In this document: positions 6,986-14,489 of the stretch, piece after piece
Layout of the letters: each line of letters opens with the position of its first letter
Position numbering within the stretch: the stretch's first letter is position 1
Origin: an uncultured Armatimonadota bacterium
GTDB lineage: Bacteria > Armatimonadota > Armatimonadia > Armatimonadales > Armatimonadaceae
DNA: 14,489 nucleotides
Direction: 5' to 3'
Assembly (NCBI GenBank): GCA_903881535.1
Contig: CAIRTT010000330.1
Span: forward strand, 1 to 14,489
Position numbers and translations under genes: made by a program
Notes under the pieces: generated by a model
The model's input: the letters and a program-made list of their open reading frames with translations, nothing else
Database searches by the model: none
What the model was told of the DNA's origin: nothing

Positions 6986-9340
6986 TTATTGCTGAATGCG
7001 GCCCCAATGCCGCTCAAGGAACCCTGCATAGATCTGCATCCGTTGGCGCTGGCTGATATCGCCACCAAGACCATGGCCGCCTGTCGGATCCAACACCAGC
7101 TCAACCAATGGACCCTTGTCTGCTTTAAGCAGCTCGCGATAGACCTTGATGGTGTCCTGCGCAAGTACATTTGTATCTTCAAGGCCGTGTAGTAACAGCA
7201 ATGGCGACTTTAGGTTTTTAGCCAATTTGGTCAAACTATACTGGTCGAGCTCATCGGCTTTCTTGTTTGCCCCGATAACCCCGCCCACATACCAGTTGTT
7301 ATAATTCTGCCACTCCGTTGGACCCGCACCCGCAATTCCAAGATTGAACGTCTCCGGAGCTGTGTAGAGACACATCTGCGTCTGAAAGCCACCAAAACTC
7401 CAGCCATGGATGCCCACTTTTTTGGCATCAATGGCATATTTGCCCTGTAGATACTTCACACCATCCACGAGGTCTTCCACCTGCGGAACACCTGGTTGCT
7501 CGTAATTCGCCTTGCCAAACACGGCTCCATGCCCACTGGTACCCCTCGGATCTATGGTCGCATAGGCATAGCCAAGTGTCTCGGTAACGTAAATGCCAAA
7601 GCGGTCTGTCTGACCATCGGTGACCTGGTGATCTTCACCCAATGGACCGCCGTAGACGTAAACAAGCAATGGCATCTGCGACCCAGGTTTTGCGCCCTTT
7701 GGAAGCATCAGCGTTCCGTGCACCGGCAGGCCCTGACGGTTCATATAGGTAAACCTGGATGTCATTACACGTTGGTAGACATTAGGGGCATCCTTGGAAT
7801 GGCTATTCGTAAGGCGCTTTTCACGTGTATTGGCCGACGACACGACCAGCTCAGCAAGCTGTGTCCAGCTGCTGTGAATGGCCGCAAACTGGGAGCCATC
7901 CGCGGAGATGACAACATTGCGATGTCGGCCATCCTCACTTGTCCATCGCTGGAGGTCGCCAGATGCGAGAGGGACCCTGTAGAGGTCCATCCGGGCCGCA
8001 TCTTCCTTCGATGACCGGACAATAAGCGTCGCGCCATCCTTTGTGTATTGCACCGGGTAGACTTCAAAGTTTCCCTTTGTGAGTTGCGTCGCGCCCTCAC
8101 GCTCAGGATCGATCAGCCACGCATGGCGGAATCCACTCTTCTCAAGCATCACACAAATCTGCTTGCCATCCGGTGAAAAGAATGGGTCAGACAGACTTGG
8201 TGAGCGATGCTCTCCGTTATGCGTATCCGTGAAAACAGCCTTGACTTTCTTGTCCACCGGAGTGGCAACATTAATCGTCAGCTCTTTCTTGTCGCGCTTC
8301 CACGCAGCGAATACAAACTTATTGCCATCTGTGGTGAAGGGTTCGTTGCTGATCGCAATGTCTCCAGCTTCCCCTGCGTTCTTCTTATACACCTGCCACG
8401 GCTTGCCATCACCCTTTGTGACATCGGTGTCCGGGTCCGTATCCGCGATAAATACATAGGATTCGTTGCGGTCAGGGTCATCCCCGGTGTCGCGCGGAGT
8501 CGTCTTCGCCTCGGCAAACCGGTCGCGATACACGATATAGGTGACATTCTTCGATGGAGGGCCGGTTCGCTTACTCGAAAGAACACCAATACGCGAACCA
8601 TCCTTGGAGAGCCAATATTGCTCGACTTTCAGTCCATCCGGCAGGACTGGAGAAATCTGTGCTTCGATGACATCCCCAAATGTACGCCGGTAAATGTGCT
8701 CTCCGCGGCGGAACGTAAATCCCTTGTCGCCCGGTGCCCAGCGGACATCTGCCTCAGCATCAGCCGTTCGCGTAAGTCGTAGCGGTTTTGCATCCGGAGA
8801 AAGCGCCAAGCGGTAAATGTCACCCTTGTACGTCAGCAGTAACTCGTTACCAGATTCTGAAAGGACCGCCTCGCCCACACCAGGATAAGACTTTCGTGGC
8901 TCTTTGCGCTCCTTGTCCTTTTCCTTGTCGGCATCCTCGAGGGCTTTACGCTCCTTGTCCGTTAGACCCTTGCGCGACTCAAGCACTTTTTGCTCTTCCG
9001 CGAGCTGCTCTAGGACTTTTGGGATGTCTCGATCGACTGTTCGGAACATTTCCGGGGATGTCAGCCGGGTTGTCTTACCGCTTGAGCGGGTGTAGAGGTA
9101 GATATCAGCACCCACCGATGTCTTCAAGCCTGCCTGATACGGTGACCACTGATAGATCAGCTGTGATCCATCACTACTCCAACGCATCCCGCTCGCACTT
9201 CGTCCGAGCAATGACTTCTCAGGGTAGAGCTGTTCGAGAGTCAACTTCTGGTCGGCCTGCGGTGCATTGATAACAGCTGCGACAGAAATGACAGGGATGG
9301 CACATGCCAGAAGAGCGGCAAGATATTTATGGTTGCGCAT
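6986..9340 (-). CDS. Secreted S9-family prolyl oligopeptidase / dipeptidyl peptidase IV-like serine peptidase
   Basis: The product is 784 residues from the ATG at 9340. A signal peptide is present (MRNHKYLAALLACAIPVISVAA), so the enzyme is exported. An N-terminal beta-propeller follows; it opens with LTLEQLYPEKSLLGRSASG, usual for S9B-type enzymes, and contains a highly charged insert (LTDKERKALEDADKEKDKER). The C-terminal alpha/beta hydrolase domain carries the complete triad: Ser648 in GWSFGG, Asp722 in HGLEDTN and His756 in GGHGLGG. The oxyanion-side segment YVYGGP and the domain start AKPGSQMPLLVYVYGG are typical. It probably trims peptides, often at Pro, for nutrition or wall turnover. 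An in-frame TTG at 9349 is possible, but the ATG is preferred. It diverges from recG with about 37 bp between, and the SRPBCC gene follows downstream. Confidence 0.92.
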   Translation of the reverse strand: MRNHKYLAALLACAIPVISVAAVINAPQADQKLTLEQLYPEKSLLGRSASGMRWSSDGSQLIYQWSPYQAGLKTSVGADIYLYTRSSGKTTRLTSPEMFRTVDRDIPKVLEQLAEEQKVLESRKGLTDKERKALEDADKEKDKERKEPRKSYPGVGEAVLSESGNELLLTYKGDIYRLALSPDAKPLRLTRTADAEADVRWAPGDKGFTFRRGEHIYRRTFGDVIEAQISPVLPDGLKVEQYWLSKDGSRIGVLSSKRTGPPSKNVTYIVYRDRFAEAKTTPRDTGDDPDRNESYVFIADTDPDTDVTKGDGKPWQVYKKNAGEAGDIAISNEPFTTDGNKFVFAAWKRDKKELTINVATPVDKKVKAVFTDTHNGEHRSPSLSDPFFSPDGKQICVMLEKSGFRHAWLIDPEREGATQLTKGNFEVYPVQYTKDGATLIVRSSKEDAARMDLYRVPLASGDLQRWTSEDGRHRNVVISADGSQFAAIHSSWTQLAELVVSSANTREKRLTNSHSKDAPNVYQRVMTSRFTYMNRQGLPVHGTLMLPKGAKPGSQMPLLVYVYGGPLGEDHQVTDGQTDRFGIYVTETLGYAYATIDPRGTSGHGAVFGKANYEQPGVPQVEDLVDGVKYLQGKYAIDAKKVGIHGWSFGGFQTQMCLYTAPETFNLGIAGAGPTEWQNYNNWYVGGVIGANKKADELDQYSLTKLAKNLKSPLLLLHGLEDTNVLAQDTIKVYRELLKADKGPLVELVLDPTGGHGLGGDISQRQRMQIYAGFLERHWGRIQQ

Positions 9341-9348
9341 TTCTACCA

Positions 9349-9354
9349 ATTATC
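9349..9354 (-). promoter_or_regulatory. Possible -10 box of the S9 peptidase gene
   Basis: GATAAT on the minus strand matches the -10 consensus at five of six bases. It lies eight bases before the ATG at 9340, so a transcript would start almost at the ATG (leaderless or nearly so). The matching -35 region is poor. This is a weak call based on position and similarity only. Confidence 0.3.
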
Positions 9355-9377
9355 ACGTTCAATGAACTATTTTTTAG

Positions 9378-11456
9378 ATGTACGATGCGCGTGTGGGTTT
9401 GCAAGATTCTGTCAGTATCCTAAAAGGCATCGGACCAAAGTCGGTTCGCCTGCTGGCAAAGCTTGATGTCAATACAATCGATGACTTGCTCCACATGTTT
9501 CCGAAGCGGTTTGAGGACCGAACGCAGACAACTCTGCTCGCCACTTGCACCGATGGCGAAGCCGCCTATGTAACAGGTATCGCTGAATCGTTTTCAGAAC
9601 GCCAGATACGGAAAGGCTTGGTTCTTTCAAAGCTTACATTCCGAGATGACTCGGGTGCGGAGGGGGAAGCTGTCTGGTTTGTTCCAAAAGCAAAACTCTC
9701 CCGAATCCAAGGAATGCGAATTACTCTCTTCGGGAAAGTAAAGCTAGCTTATGGGAAAATTACGCTTCAAAATCCGGACATAAACGTATTTTCTGATAGT
9801 GGCGGGACAGAAACCCCAGACCTTGGACTTGTCCCTGTCTATTCCCTTACCGATGGCCTATCTCAAGCGAACCTTCGTGAATGGGTTGAAGCAGCACTCA
9901 CCAGTTATGCTCCAACGCTGACAGACCTTTTGCCCGGAACACTTCGGGCAAAACACCAGCTGCCACACCTTATGACGGCGATAAAGGACATGCACATTCC
10001 ATCGTCTGAGCGCCACCATGAAACCGCTCGCCGCCGCTTCGCCTATGAAGAACTGCTCATCCTGCACGGCGTCCTCCAGTCCCGGAGAATGCTCCTCGCT
10101 GATAAAGCCGCTCCTATCGTACACATTGACCAGCCAATATTCGATGCCTTTGTGAAAGCACTGCCATATCAATTGACCAGTGGGCAGGTGGATGTCATCG
10201 ACGATGTGCTTAAGTCGCTACGTCAGCCAGCCGGCATGCTGCGCCTAATTCAAGGGGATGTGGGCTGTGGGAAGACGGTTGTTGCGGCTCTGGGTCTCCT
10301 TGCAGTGCTCTCTTGTGGCTTACAGGGTGTCTTCCTGGCACCAACTGAACTCCTCGCAAGACAACAGCTAGTCGTCCTCAGGAACCTCCTTGAGCCGCTT
10401 GGCTTTCGTGTTGAATTCCTCAGCGGAAGCGTTCCTGAGAAACATCGCCGCCCGCTCCTAGACATGCTTGCCGCCGGTGAACCAATGGTCCTCGTCGCGA
10501 CGCATGCCGTCCTCGAGCCAAATGTCAAGCTTCCGCGCCTCGCTTTAAGCATTGTTGATGAGCAACACCGCTTTGGAGTGGGACAGCGCAATGCACTAAT
10601 GACAAAGCCCACCGATGGTATTTCACACATGCTCCTGATGAGCGCGACGCCCATTCCACGGACACTTACACAAGTTACGGTTGGTGATATCGATGTATCA
10701 ACGATTACCACGCTTCCGGGAGGACGAAAGCCGATACGCACCCACGTTCGCAGCCAGGAACAACGCTCCAAAATATATGATGGTGTTCGCAAGGTCATCA
10801 CGGATGGCGGCCAGGCATACGTGGTCTGCCCGGCAATCGCGCCCGATGGAGAGGAATCTCTGGAGTCGGTTATTGGTTTGTTCGCAGACCTTTCGCGTGG
10901 ATGGCTGAGCCAATGTCGCCTTGGAATGGTTCACGGACAGCTGCGGGAAGATGAACGGAGTCAGGTCATGGATGCGTTCCGTAAAGGCGACATCGATGTC
11001 TTGCTCGCAACAACCGTGATCGAAGTTGGCGTCGATGTTCCCCGTGCAAATGCGATCGTTATAGAAGCCGCCGACCAGTTTGGTTTGGCGCAGCTGCACC
11101 AGCTCCGAGGACGGGTAGGCCGAGGTGATCAGCAAAGTTTTTGCGTTTTGGTCACATCTGGAAATCCGACGGAAATAGGACTGCAGCGGCTTTCCGTGAT
11201 GGCTTCGACGACCGATGGCTTTGTCATCGCGCAGGAGGATTTGCGTCTCAGAGGCCCCGGCGATGTCATCGGTTTGCGCCAGAGTGGAGTTCCACAACTT
11301 CGAGTGACAGATCTGGTAAAGGATGTTGATTTGAGCGGGTACGCGGCTGAGGATGCAAGAGAGGTCCTGATGCATCCAAAACACGTGGATAATTGCAGTG
11401 TCTATCAGCGGATTGAGGCGTATATCAATAGTGTGGATGTGGGAGCAGTAGCATGA
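9378..11456 (+). CDS. recG: ATP-dependent DNA helicase RecG
   Basis: RecG remodels stalled replication forks, reversing forks and migrating Holliday junctions. The 692-residue length is standard. The N-terminal wedge region starts with a helix-hairpin-helix-like GIGPKSVRLL, followed by an OB-type domain (about 60-150). The helicase core has Walker A GDVGCGKT (293-300), TELLARQQ, the DEQH box (394-397), LMSATPIPRTL, and the motif VI region QLRGRVGRG (about 575-583), preceded by TTVIEVGVDVPRANAIVIE. There is no good Shine-Dalgarno site before the ATG at 9378 (the upstream bases are TTTTTTAG). Alternative starts GTG 9393 and TTG 9399 also lack one, so the mRNA may be leaderless. The stop overlaps coaD by four bases (ATGA), so recG leads the operon. 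Confidence 0.97.
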   Translation: MYDARVGLQDSVSILKGIGPKSVRLLAKLDVNTIDDLLHMFPKRFEDRTQTTLLATCTDGEAAYVTGIAESFSERQIRKGLVLSKLTFRDDSGAEGEAVWFVPKAKLSRIQGMRITLFGKVKLAYGKITLQNPDINVFSDSGGTETPDLGLVPVYSLTDGLSQANLREWVEAALTSYAPTLTDLLPGTLRAKHQLPHLMTAIKDMHIPSSERHHETARRRFAYEELLILHGVLQSRRMLLADKAAPIVHIDQPIFDAFVKALPYQLTSGQVDVIDDVLKSLRQPAGMLRLIQGDVGCGKTVVAALGLLAVLSCGLQGVFLAPTELLARQQLVVLRNLLEPLGFRVEFLSGSVPEKHRRPLLDMLAAGEPMVLVATHAVLEPNVKLPRLALSIVDEQHRFGVGQRNALMTKPTDGISHMLLMSATPIPRTLTQVTVGDIDVSTITTLPGGRKPIRTHVRSQEQRSKIYDGVRKVITDGGQAYVVCPAIAPDGEESLESVIGLFADLSRGWLSQCRLGMVHGQLREDERSQVMDAFRKGDIDVLLATTVIEVGVDVPRANAIVIEAADQFGLAQLHQLRGRVGRGDQQSFCVLVTSGNPTEIGLQRLSVMASTTDGFVIAQEDLRLRGPGDVIGLRQSGVPQLRVTDLVKDVDLSGYAAEDAREVLMHPKHVDNCSVYQRIEAYINSVDVGAVA

Positions 11457-11959
11457 GTAAGCAACGCATCGCGGTCTACCCAGGGTCTTTTGATCCTGTT
11501 ACAAACGGACATTTGGATGTCATCCGACGTGCAGCCGGCATTTTCGACAAAGTCATTGTCGGTGTTGGACGCAACGTTGGGAAGGCACCACTTTTCACAA
11601 CGGAGGAACGTGTCTCCCTGATTCAGGTCGCAGTGAGTGAGCTGCAAAATGTGGAAGTTCAGAGCTTTGACGGGATGCTCGTAGCCTTCGCCAAACAACA
11701 TGGGGCATCTGTGCTGGTGAAGGGCCTTCGTGCGATATCAGACTTTGAGTACGAGTTTCAAATGGCGCTTGCGAACCGGCATTTGGACCCATCTGTTGAG
11801 ACGATGTTCCTCATGACGAGTGCAGAATACCAATTTCTTTCATCGTCGATTGTCAAGGAAATGGTTCGGGTAGGGGGTGACTGTAGTCCATTGGTACCAG
11901 CGGTGGTGATGGATGCCCTTCGCCGGAGCTTTGATGTCAATACATTCCAAGAGCGATAG
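11453..11959 (+). CDS. coaD: Phosphopantetheine adenylyltransferase (CoaD)
   Basis: CoaD is the penultimate enzyme of CoA synthesis, joining 4'-phosphopantetheine and ATP to give dephospho-CoA and pyrophosphate in the cytosol. The 168-residue length is typical. The nucleotidylyltransferase signature YPGSFDPVTNGHLD carries T17-x-x-H20, the adenylate-binding histidine motif. KGLRAISDFEYEFQMALANRHL and the C-terminal FLSSSIVKEMVRVGGD are near-invariant CoaD segments. The ATG is inside the recG stop, so translation is coupled to recG, a common recG-coaD neighbourhood in several phyla. The SepIVA-like gene follows 50 bp after the stop, measured to its preferred start. Confidence 0.97.
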   Translation: MSKQRIAVYPGSFDPVTNGHLDVIRRAAGIFDKVIVGVGRNVGKAPLFTTEERVSLIQVAVSELQNVEVQSFDGMLVAFAKQHGASVLVKGLRAISDFEYEFQMALANRHLDPSVETMFLMTSAEYQFLSSSIVKEMVRVGGDCSPLVPAVVMDALRRSFDVNTFQER

Positions 11960-11994
11960 AGTACGTGCGTTGGCACTTATCGTAAATGTGTCCT

Positions 11995-12001
11995 GAGGAA
12001 G
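11995..12001 (+). promoter_or_regulatory. Ribosome binding site deciding the start of the SepIVA-like gene
   Basis: GAGGAAG ends eight bases before the in-frame ATG at 12010. The earlier in-frame ATG at 11986 has no such site and would put this sequence inside the coding region, so 12010 is preferred. Confidence 0.65.
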
Positions 12002-12009
12002 CAGTGCAA

Positions 12010-12642
12010 ATGGATCCTATAGTTACGTTGCGTGAGCTTGAACGCCTCGAGCATATGGTTGAGGATGCACAGAGTGTGCTTGGATTTATCCGCATAGATG
12101 TGGATGAGTTCATGATGATTGTGAACAAAATTCGCGGATCGTTGCCGAGTGAGATGAAGGAAGCCGTTGTGATCCGTGAAAAACGGGATGAAATCATCGG
12201 CGCCGCACATCATGAGGCAGATTCCAGGGTTGGTTCGGCACGGAATGAGGCTGAGCAGACAAAAGCCGCAGCTTTAGCAGAAGCCGGAAATGTGGTTGAT
12301 GCCGCTCGTGCGGAGTCGCAAAGACTTTTGGAGCGCACCCGCCTTGATGCGGAAGGCTTGGTTTCAAAGTCTGAAGTGGTTCGGATGTCTCAAGAGCAGG
12401 CACGTGAAATCATCCGTCTTGCCGAAGAGGAAGCCGCACGTATTGGTGATGCTGCCCGAGCTGAGAGCCAGCAAATGTGTGCTGGTGCGGATAGCTACGC
12501 CGCAGATGTCTTGAATAGTCTGGAAGCGTCTGTCGGGATGATCCACGATGACTTTGGACACCGAATTGCCAGTATCAAATCGTCGATTCAAAAGGGACGT
12601 GCGCAGCTTGACCACCGGAACGCGGGACGCACCAACCGATAA
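12010..12642 (+). CDS. SepIVA/DivIVA-like coiled-coil protein
   Basis: The product is 210 residues and almost entirely helical. A short N-terminal domain (VTLRELERLEHMVEDAQS, then IDVDEFMMIVNKIRGSLPSEM) precedes a long charged coiled coil rich in Ala-Glu-Ala-Arg repeats (SARNEAEQTKAAALAEAG, DAARAESQRLLERTRLDAEG, RLAEEEAARIGDAARAES). From memory this order matches mycobacterial SepIVA: an IDDIKDAIPGEL-like element near the start, then LVS-TEVV near the middle of the coil (here LVSKSEVV), and a C-terminal helix ending GR-QL (here KGRAQLDH). SepIVA controls septum and polar envelope growth and is also encoded next to a DUF177 gene. There is no signal peptide or membrane segment. A role in cell-envelope growth is inferred from this homology; I could not run a search to confirm it. 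Confidence 0.75.
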   Translation: MDPIVTLRELERLEHMVEDAQSVLGFIRIDVDEFMMIVNKIRGSLPSEMKEAVVIREKRDEIIGAAHHEADSRVGSARNEAEQTKAAALAEAGNVVDAARAESQRLLERTRLDAEGLVSKSEVVRMSQEQAREIIRLAEEEAARIGDAARAESQQMCAGADSYAADVLNSLEASVGMIHDDFGHRIASIKSSIQKGRAQLDHRNAGRTNR

Positions 12643-12697
12643 TTATCCGACCGTACTAACAACAATTGCGGAACCTGCTCGTCCGGGGAATCGTAAT

Positions 12698-12702
12698 AGG
12701 AG
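12698..12702 (+). promoter_or_regulatory. Ribosome binding site deciding the yceD start
   Basis: AGGAG lies four bases before the ATG at 12707. The frame is open further upstream to 12548 inside the SepIVA-like gene, but that longer start would add about 53 residues overlapping its neighbour and has no comparable site. Confidence 0.6.
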
Positions 12703-12706
12703 CACT

Positions 12707-13384
12707 ATGAAGCCATCACGTTTGAATTACCTTGGGAATGAGAAACCACCGCGCCCCGAAAAGAAGCCGCATGCGACACCGGAACGGCGTCCACTGCCCG
12801 CACAACCGAATGTCTCATCCAATGGAGTGCCTGTTCCAGAATCCTTTCAGATGGACATTGCTGAAATACTTCGGACGATTGGGATGCATTACATTCATCA
12901 AATCGCGATTCCTGCGATTGGGTGTTTTGATCCGGTGACCGGTGATGTTCCGGTGTCTGGAATTGTGGAAGGGAAGTTTACCCTTACAAATACCGGAGCC
13001 ATACTCGTACTGCGTGGTAAGGCTTCAGCCAATGTTTGGTTGCCTTGCGCCAGATGCCTAAAACGGTACGAGGAGTCGATTGTAATCGTTCTGGAAGAGG
13101 AATATGACCTCATCACAGACAACACCGCGACGCGCCACGAGGAAGTCAAGGCGGTCGATCAGAACGTGACCGCACCTGTGATCGATGGGACCGTCCTCGA
13201 CGTTGCAGAGCTGCTACGGCAGTCTCTTCTCCTTGCAGAACCACTCCAGCCATTTTGTGGAGATACCTGTACTGGATATGCAACGTATTCGACCGACCTC
13301 GAATCCGAGGTTCTTCCCGCGGAAACGCAGCGTCCCTTCGCAGGATTAGCTGCTCTCCTCGAAGCAAATTCGTCCCCAGAGTAG
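12707..13384 (+). CDS. yceD: YceD / DUF177 family protein, with Pro/Arg-rich N-terminal extension
   Basis: The product is 225 residues, longer than the roughly 170 usual for the family because of a Pro/Lys/Arg-rich N-terminal 45 residues. The DUF177 core shows the hallmark cysteines: LPCARCLKRYEE (Cys114, Cys117) and QPFCGDTC (Cys184, Cys188), a probable zinc or structural site. LDVAELLRQSLLLAEPLQPFC is the family's typical helix before the second pair. YceD proteins are involved in 23S rRNA accumulation and ribosome assembly in bacteria and plastids, and are nearly always encoded just before rpmF, as here (90 bp gap). It acts in the cytosol. Family identity is firm; the precise molecular role is not settled. 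Confidence 0.9.
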   Translation: MKPSRLNYLGNEKPPRPEKKPHATPERRPLPAQPNVSSNGVPVPESFQMDIAEILRTIGMHYIHQIAIPAIGCFDPVTGDVPVSGIVEGKFTLTNTGAILVLRGKASANVWLPCARCLKRYEESIVIVLEEEYDLITDNTATRHEEVKAVDQNVTAPVIDGTVLDVAELLRQSLLLAEPLQPFCGDTCTGYATYSTDLESEVLPAETQRPFAGLAALLEANSSPE

Positions 13385-13444
13385 CATCCTCGTTACGTTC
13401 ACGATAGACTCTCCAACTTGGAAGGTACGCCGATTAACGACGCA

Positions 13445-13462
13445 CCTTACACATTGTAAAGG
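13445..13462 (+). other. Possible hairpin covering part of the rpmF ribosome binding site
   Basis: CCTTACA (13445-13451), a three-base loop, and TGTAAAGG (13455-13462) can form a seven-pair stem with one bulged A. The 3' arm includes the AAAGG of the only Shine-Dalgarno-like site before rpmF (start 13475), so the stem could reduce ribosome access. It may also be chance. Confidence 0.3.
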
Positions 13463-13474
13463 AATTGCATAGCC

Positions 13475-13666
13475 ATGCCACTGCCAAAGCGCCGCCATTC
13501 GTCGGCCCGCCAAGCGAAGCGCCGAACGCACTACAAACTTACGTCTCCCACCCTCACGACCTGCAAGCGCTGTAGCGTTGCAGCGCGTGCTCACCACATC
13601 TGTGCAAGCTGTGGTTATTACAACGGTCGCCAGTGGCTGACGCCCAAGGCCGAAGTCAACGGCTAA
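13475..13666 (+). CDS. rpmF: 50S ribosomal protein L32
   Basis: The 63 residues begin MPLPKRRHSSARQAKRRTHY, matching the L32 start pattern of a Pro-Lys-Arg-Arg leader and basic helix. Four cysteines in two pairs (Cys30-x-x-Cys33 and Cys43-x-x-Cys46) form the zinc-ribbon C+ version of the protein. Many bacteria under zinc limitation use a C- version instead, and none is seen here. L32 binds 23S rRNA in the large subunit. A Shine-Dalgarno-like AAAGGA lies 11 bases before the ATG, a rather long spacing. The gene sits in the widely conserved yceD-rpmF-plsX order, with the plsX GTG only 17 bp after its stop. Confidence 0.97.
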   Translation: MPLPKRRHSSARQAKRRTHYKLTSPTLTTCKRCSVAARAHHICASCGYYNGRQWLTPKAEVNG

Positions 13667-13683
13667 CCGGTTAGGTCATCACA

Positions 13684-14489
13684 GTGTCTCTTGAAGCGAT
13701 AACTCTCTCCGTCGATGCGATGGGGGGCGATTACGGTCCAGGTGTAGTCGTTCGTGGTGCGATCCAATTCCTCCGCGATGGTAGTGAAGACAACGAAAAT
13801 GTCACGCTGCTACTCGTGGGGGATGAGGTCGTTATCCGCGACATTCTTACTGCCGAAGGCGCCGAACATCACCCTTCAATTGAGATTGTTCATACATCCG
13901 AAGAAATTGGGATGTGTGATCACCCCATGCAGTCTGTTCGGGCAAAGCCTAATGCATCTCTTGTCGTAGCTGCAAAGCTAGTGGCTGAAGGTCGGGCCTC
14001 AGCAACCGTGTCTGCTGGTAACACGGGTGCTTGCCTTGTTGCTGCAATCCAGTACATAGGTCGCATTGATGGCGTAGCACGCCCTGCGATTGCTGCCCCG
14101 ATGCCAACCGCTACGGGTCGTCCAACTTTGCTGATGGATGCCGGTGCAAACGTCGACTGTCAGCTCAGCCACCTCGTACAGTTCGGCATTCTTGGCTCCG
14201 TCTACGCCGAACGTGTGTTTGGGCGAACAAATCCCAGCGTAGCCCTTCTCTCAAATGGTGAAGAAGATACCAAGGGCAATCAGCTTACAAAAGCCGTGCG
14301 TGCTGCTCTTGAAGCCGCGCCTATCAACTTTATTGGATGTACCGAAGGCAACCATGTCCTTGATGGTGTTATCGATGTCGTCGTTTGTGACGGCTTTGAT
14401 GGCAACGTTTTGGTCAAAGGTGTCGAAGGGATGGCATCCGTTGCGATTTCTGTCCTTAAGGATATCATCGCAGAAAACCCTGACCAGCC
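13684..14489 (+). CDS. plsX: Phosphate acyltransferase PlsX, 5' part
   Basis: PlsX makes acyl-phosphate from acyl-ACP and inorganic phosphate at the cytoplasmic membrane surface; PlsY then uses it for lysophosphatidic acid. The start is GTG at 13684, with AGGT nine bases upstream. About 268 residues are present and the frame runs off the window; the whole protein is usually 330-350 residues. The family's hallmark N-terminus VDAMGGDYGP (residues 10-19) is followed by RAKPNASLVVAAKLVAEG, VSAGNTGA, LMDAGANVDC and LSNGEEDTKGNQLTK, all standard PlsX segments. No defect is seen in the visible part. The rpmF-plsX pairing is common from proteobacteria to Gram-positives. Confidence 0.95.
   Translation, partial: MSLEAITLSVDAMGGDYGPGVVVRGAIQFLRDGSEDNENVTLLLVGDEVVIRDILTAEGAEHHPSIEIVHTSEEIGMCDHPMQSVRAKPNASLVVAAKLVAEGRASATVSAGNTGACLVAAIQYIGRIDGVARPAIAAPMPTATGRPTLLMDAGANVDCQLSHLVQFGILGSVYAERVFGRTNPSVALLSNGEEDTKGNQLTKAVRAALEAAPINFIGCTEGNHVLDGVIDVVVCDGFDGNVLVKGVEGMASVAISVLKDIIAENPDQ

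Noticed and set aside
10250..10801. Open frame of 183 codons on the minus strand within recG.
   Set aside because: It is entirely antisense to the RecG helicase core, with Arg/Ser/Thr-rich low-information sequence and no ribosome site.
12548..12706. Upstream in-frame extension of yceD overlapping the end of the SepIVA-like gene.
   Set aside because: A clear AGGAG site precedes the ATG at 12707, and the extra residues look like a shadow translation of the neighbouring coiled coil.

Overview
The window comes from a bacterial chromosome of moderate GC content (roughly 50-55 % by eye). It looks like an ordinary chromosomal segment: no phage, insertion sequence, CRISPR array, tRNA or rRNA was seen. 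The block recG-coaD-(SepIVA/DivIVA-like)-yceD(DUF177)-rpmF-plsX, together with secreted PQQ-type propellers, an S9 peptidase and a planctomycete/armatimonadete-style two-domain esterase, suggests a free-living heterotroph from a deep Terrabacteria-like lineage. Armatimonadota is my best guess, at low to moderate confidence and from gene order and protein style only.

Region 1 (3-3038, + strand) is a compact catabolic operon: the C-terminal part of an MFS transporter, a TIM-barrel sugar-phosphate isomerase/epimerase-like enzyme that starts inside the transporter stop codon (ATGA overlap), and an apparently cytoplasmic acetyl-xylan-esterase-like alpha/beta hydrolase. A plausible reading is uptake of a sugar, polyol or acylated sugar, then isomerisation and deacylation inside the cell. 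The substrate cannot be read from the sequence.

Region 2 (3091-9340, - strand) reads right to left: a secreted S9 (DPP IV-like) peptidase, an SRPBCC lipid-binding-fold protein, a secreted PQQ-repeat beta-propeller with its own recognisable sigma70-type promoter and a strong terminator, dprA (DNA uptake and transformation), and a small basic Gly-rich protein of unknown function with an excellent ribosome binding site and a terminator behind it. That terminator lies between the convergent region 1 and region 2 transcripts.

Region 3 (9378-14489, + strand) is a housekeeping operon divergent from the S9 gene, with about 37 bp between the two starts: recG (fork rescue), coaD (CoA synthesis, ATGA overlap with recG), a SepIVA-like coiled-coil protein (envelope/division), yceD/DUF177, rpmF (ribosomal protein L32) and the start of plsX (phospholipid synthesis, running off the window). 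It joins CoA and phospholipid synthesis, cell-envelope growth and ribosome assembly in one transcription direction.

No clearly new multi-gene system is visible. The items most worth a second look are the unknown small protein behind dprA, the SepIVA-like protein in the coaD-yceD interval, the degenerate second domain of the esterase, a possible hairpin covering the rpmF ribosome binding site, and the very short recG/S9 divergent gap.
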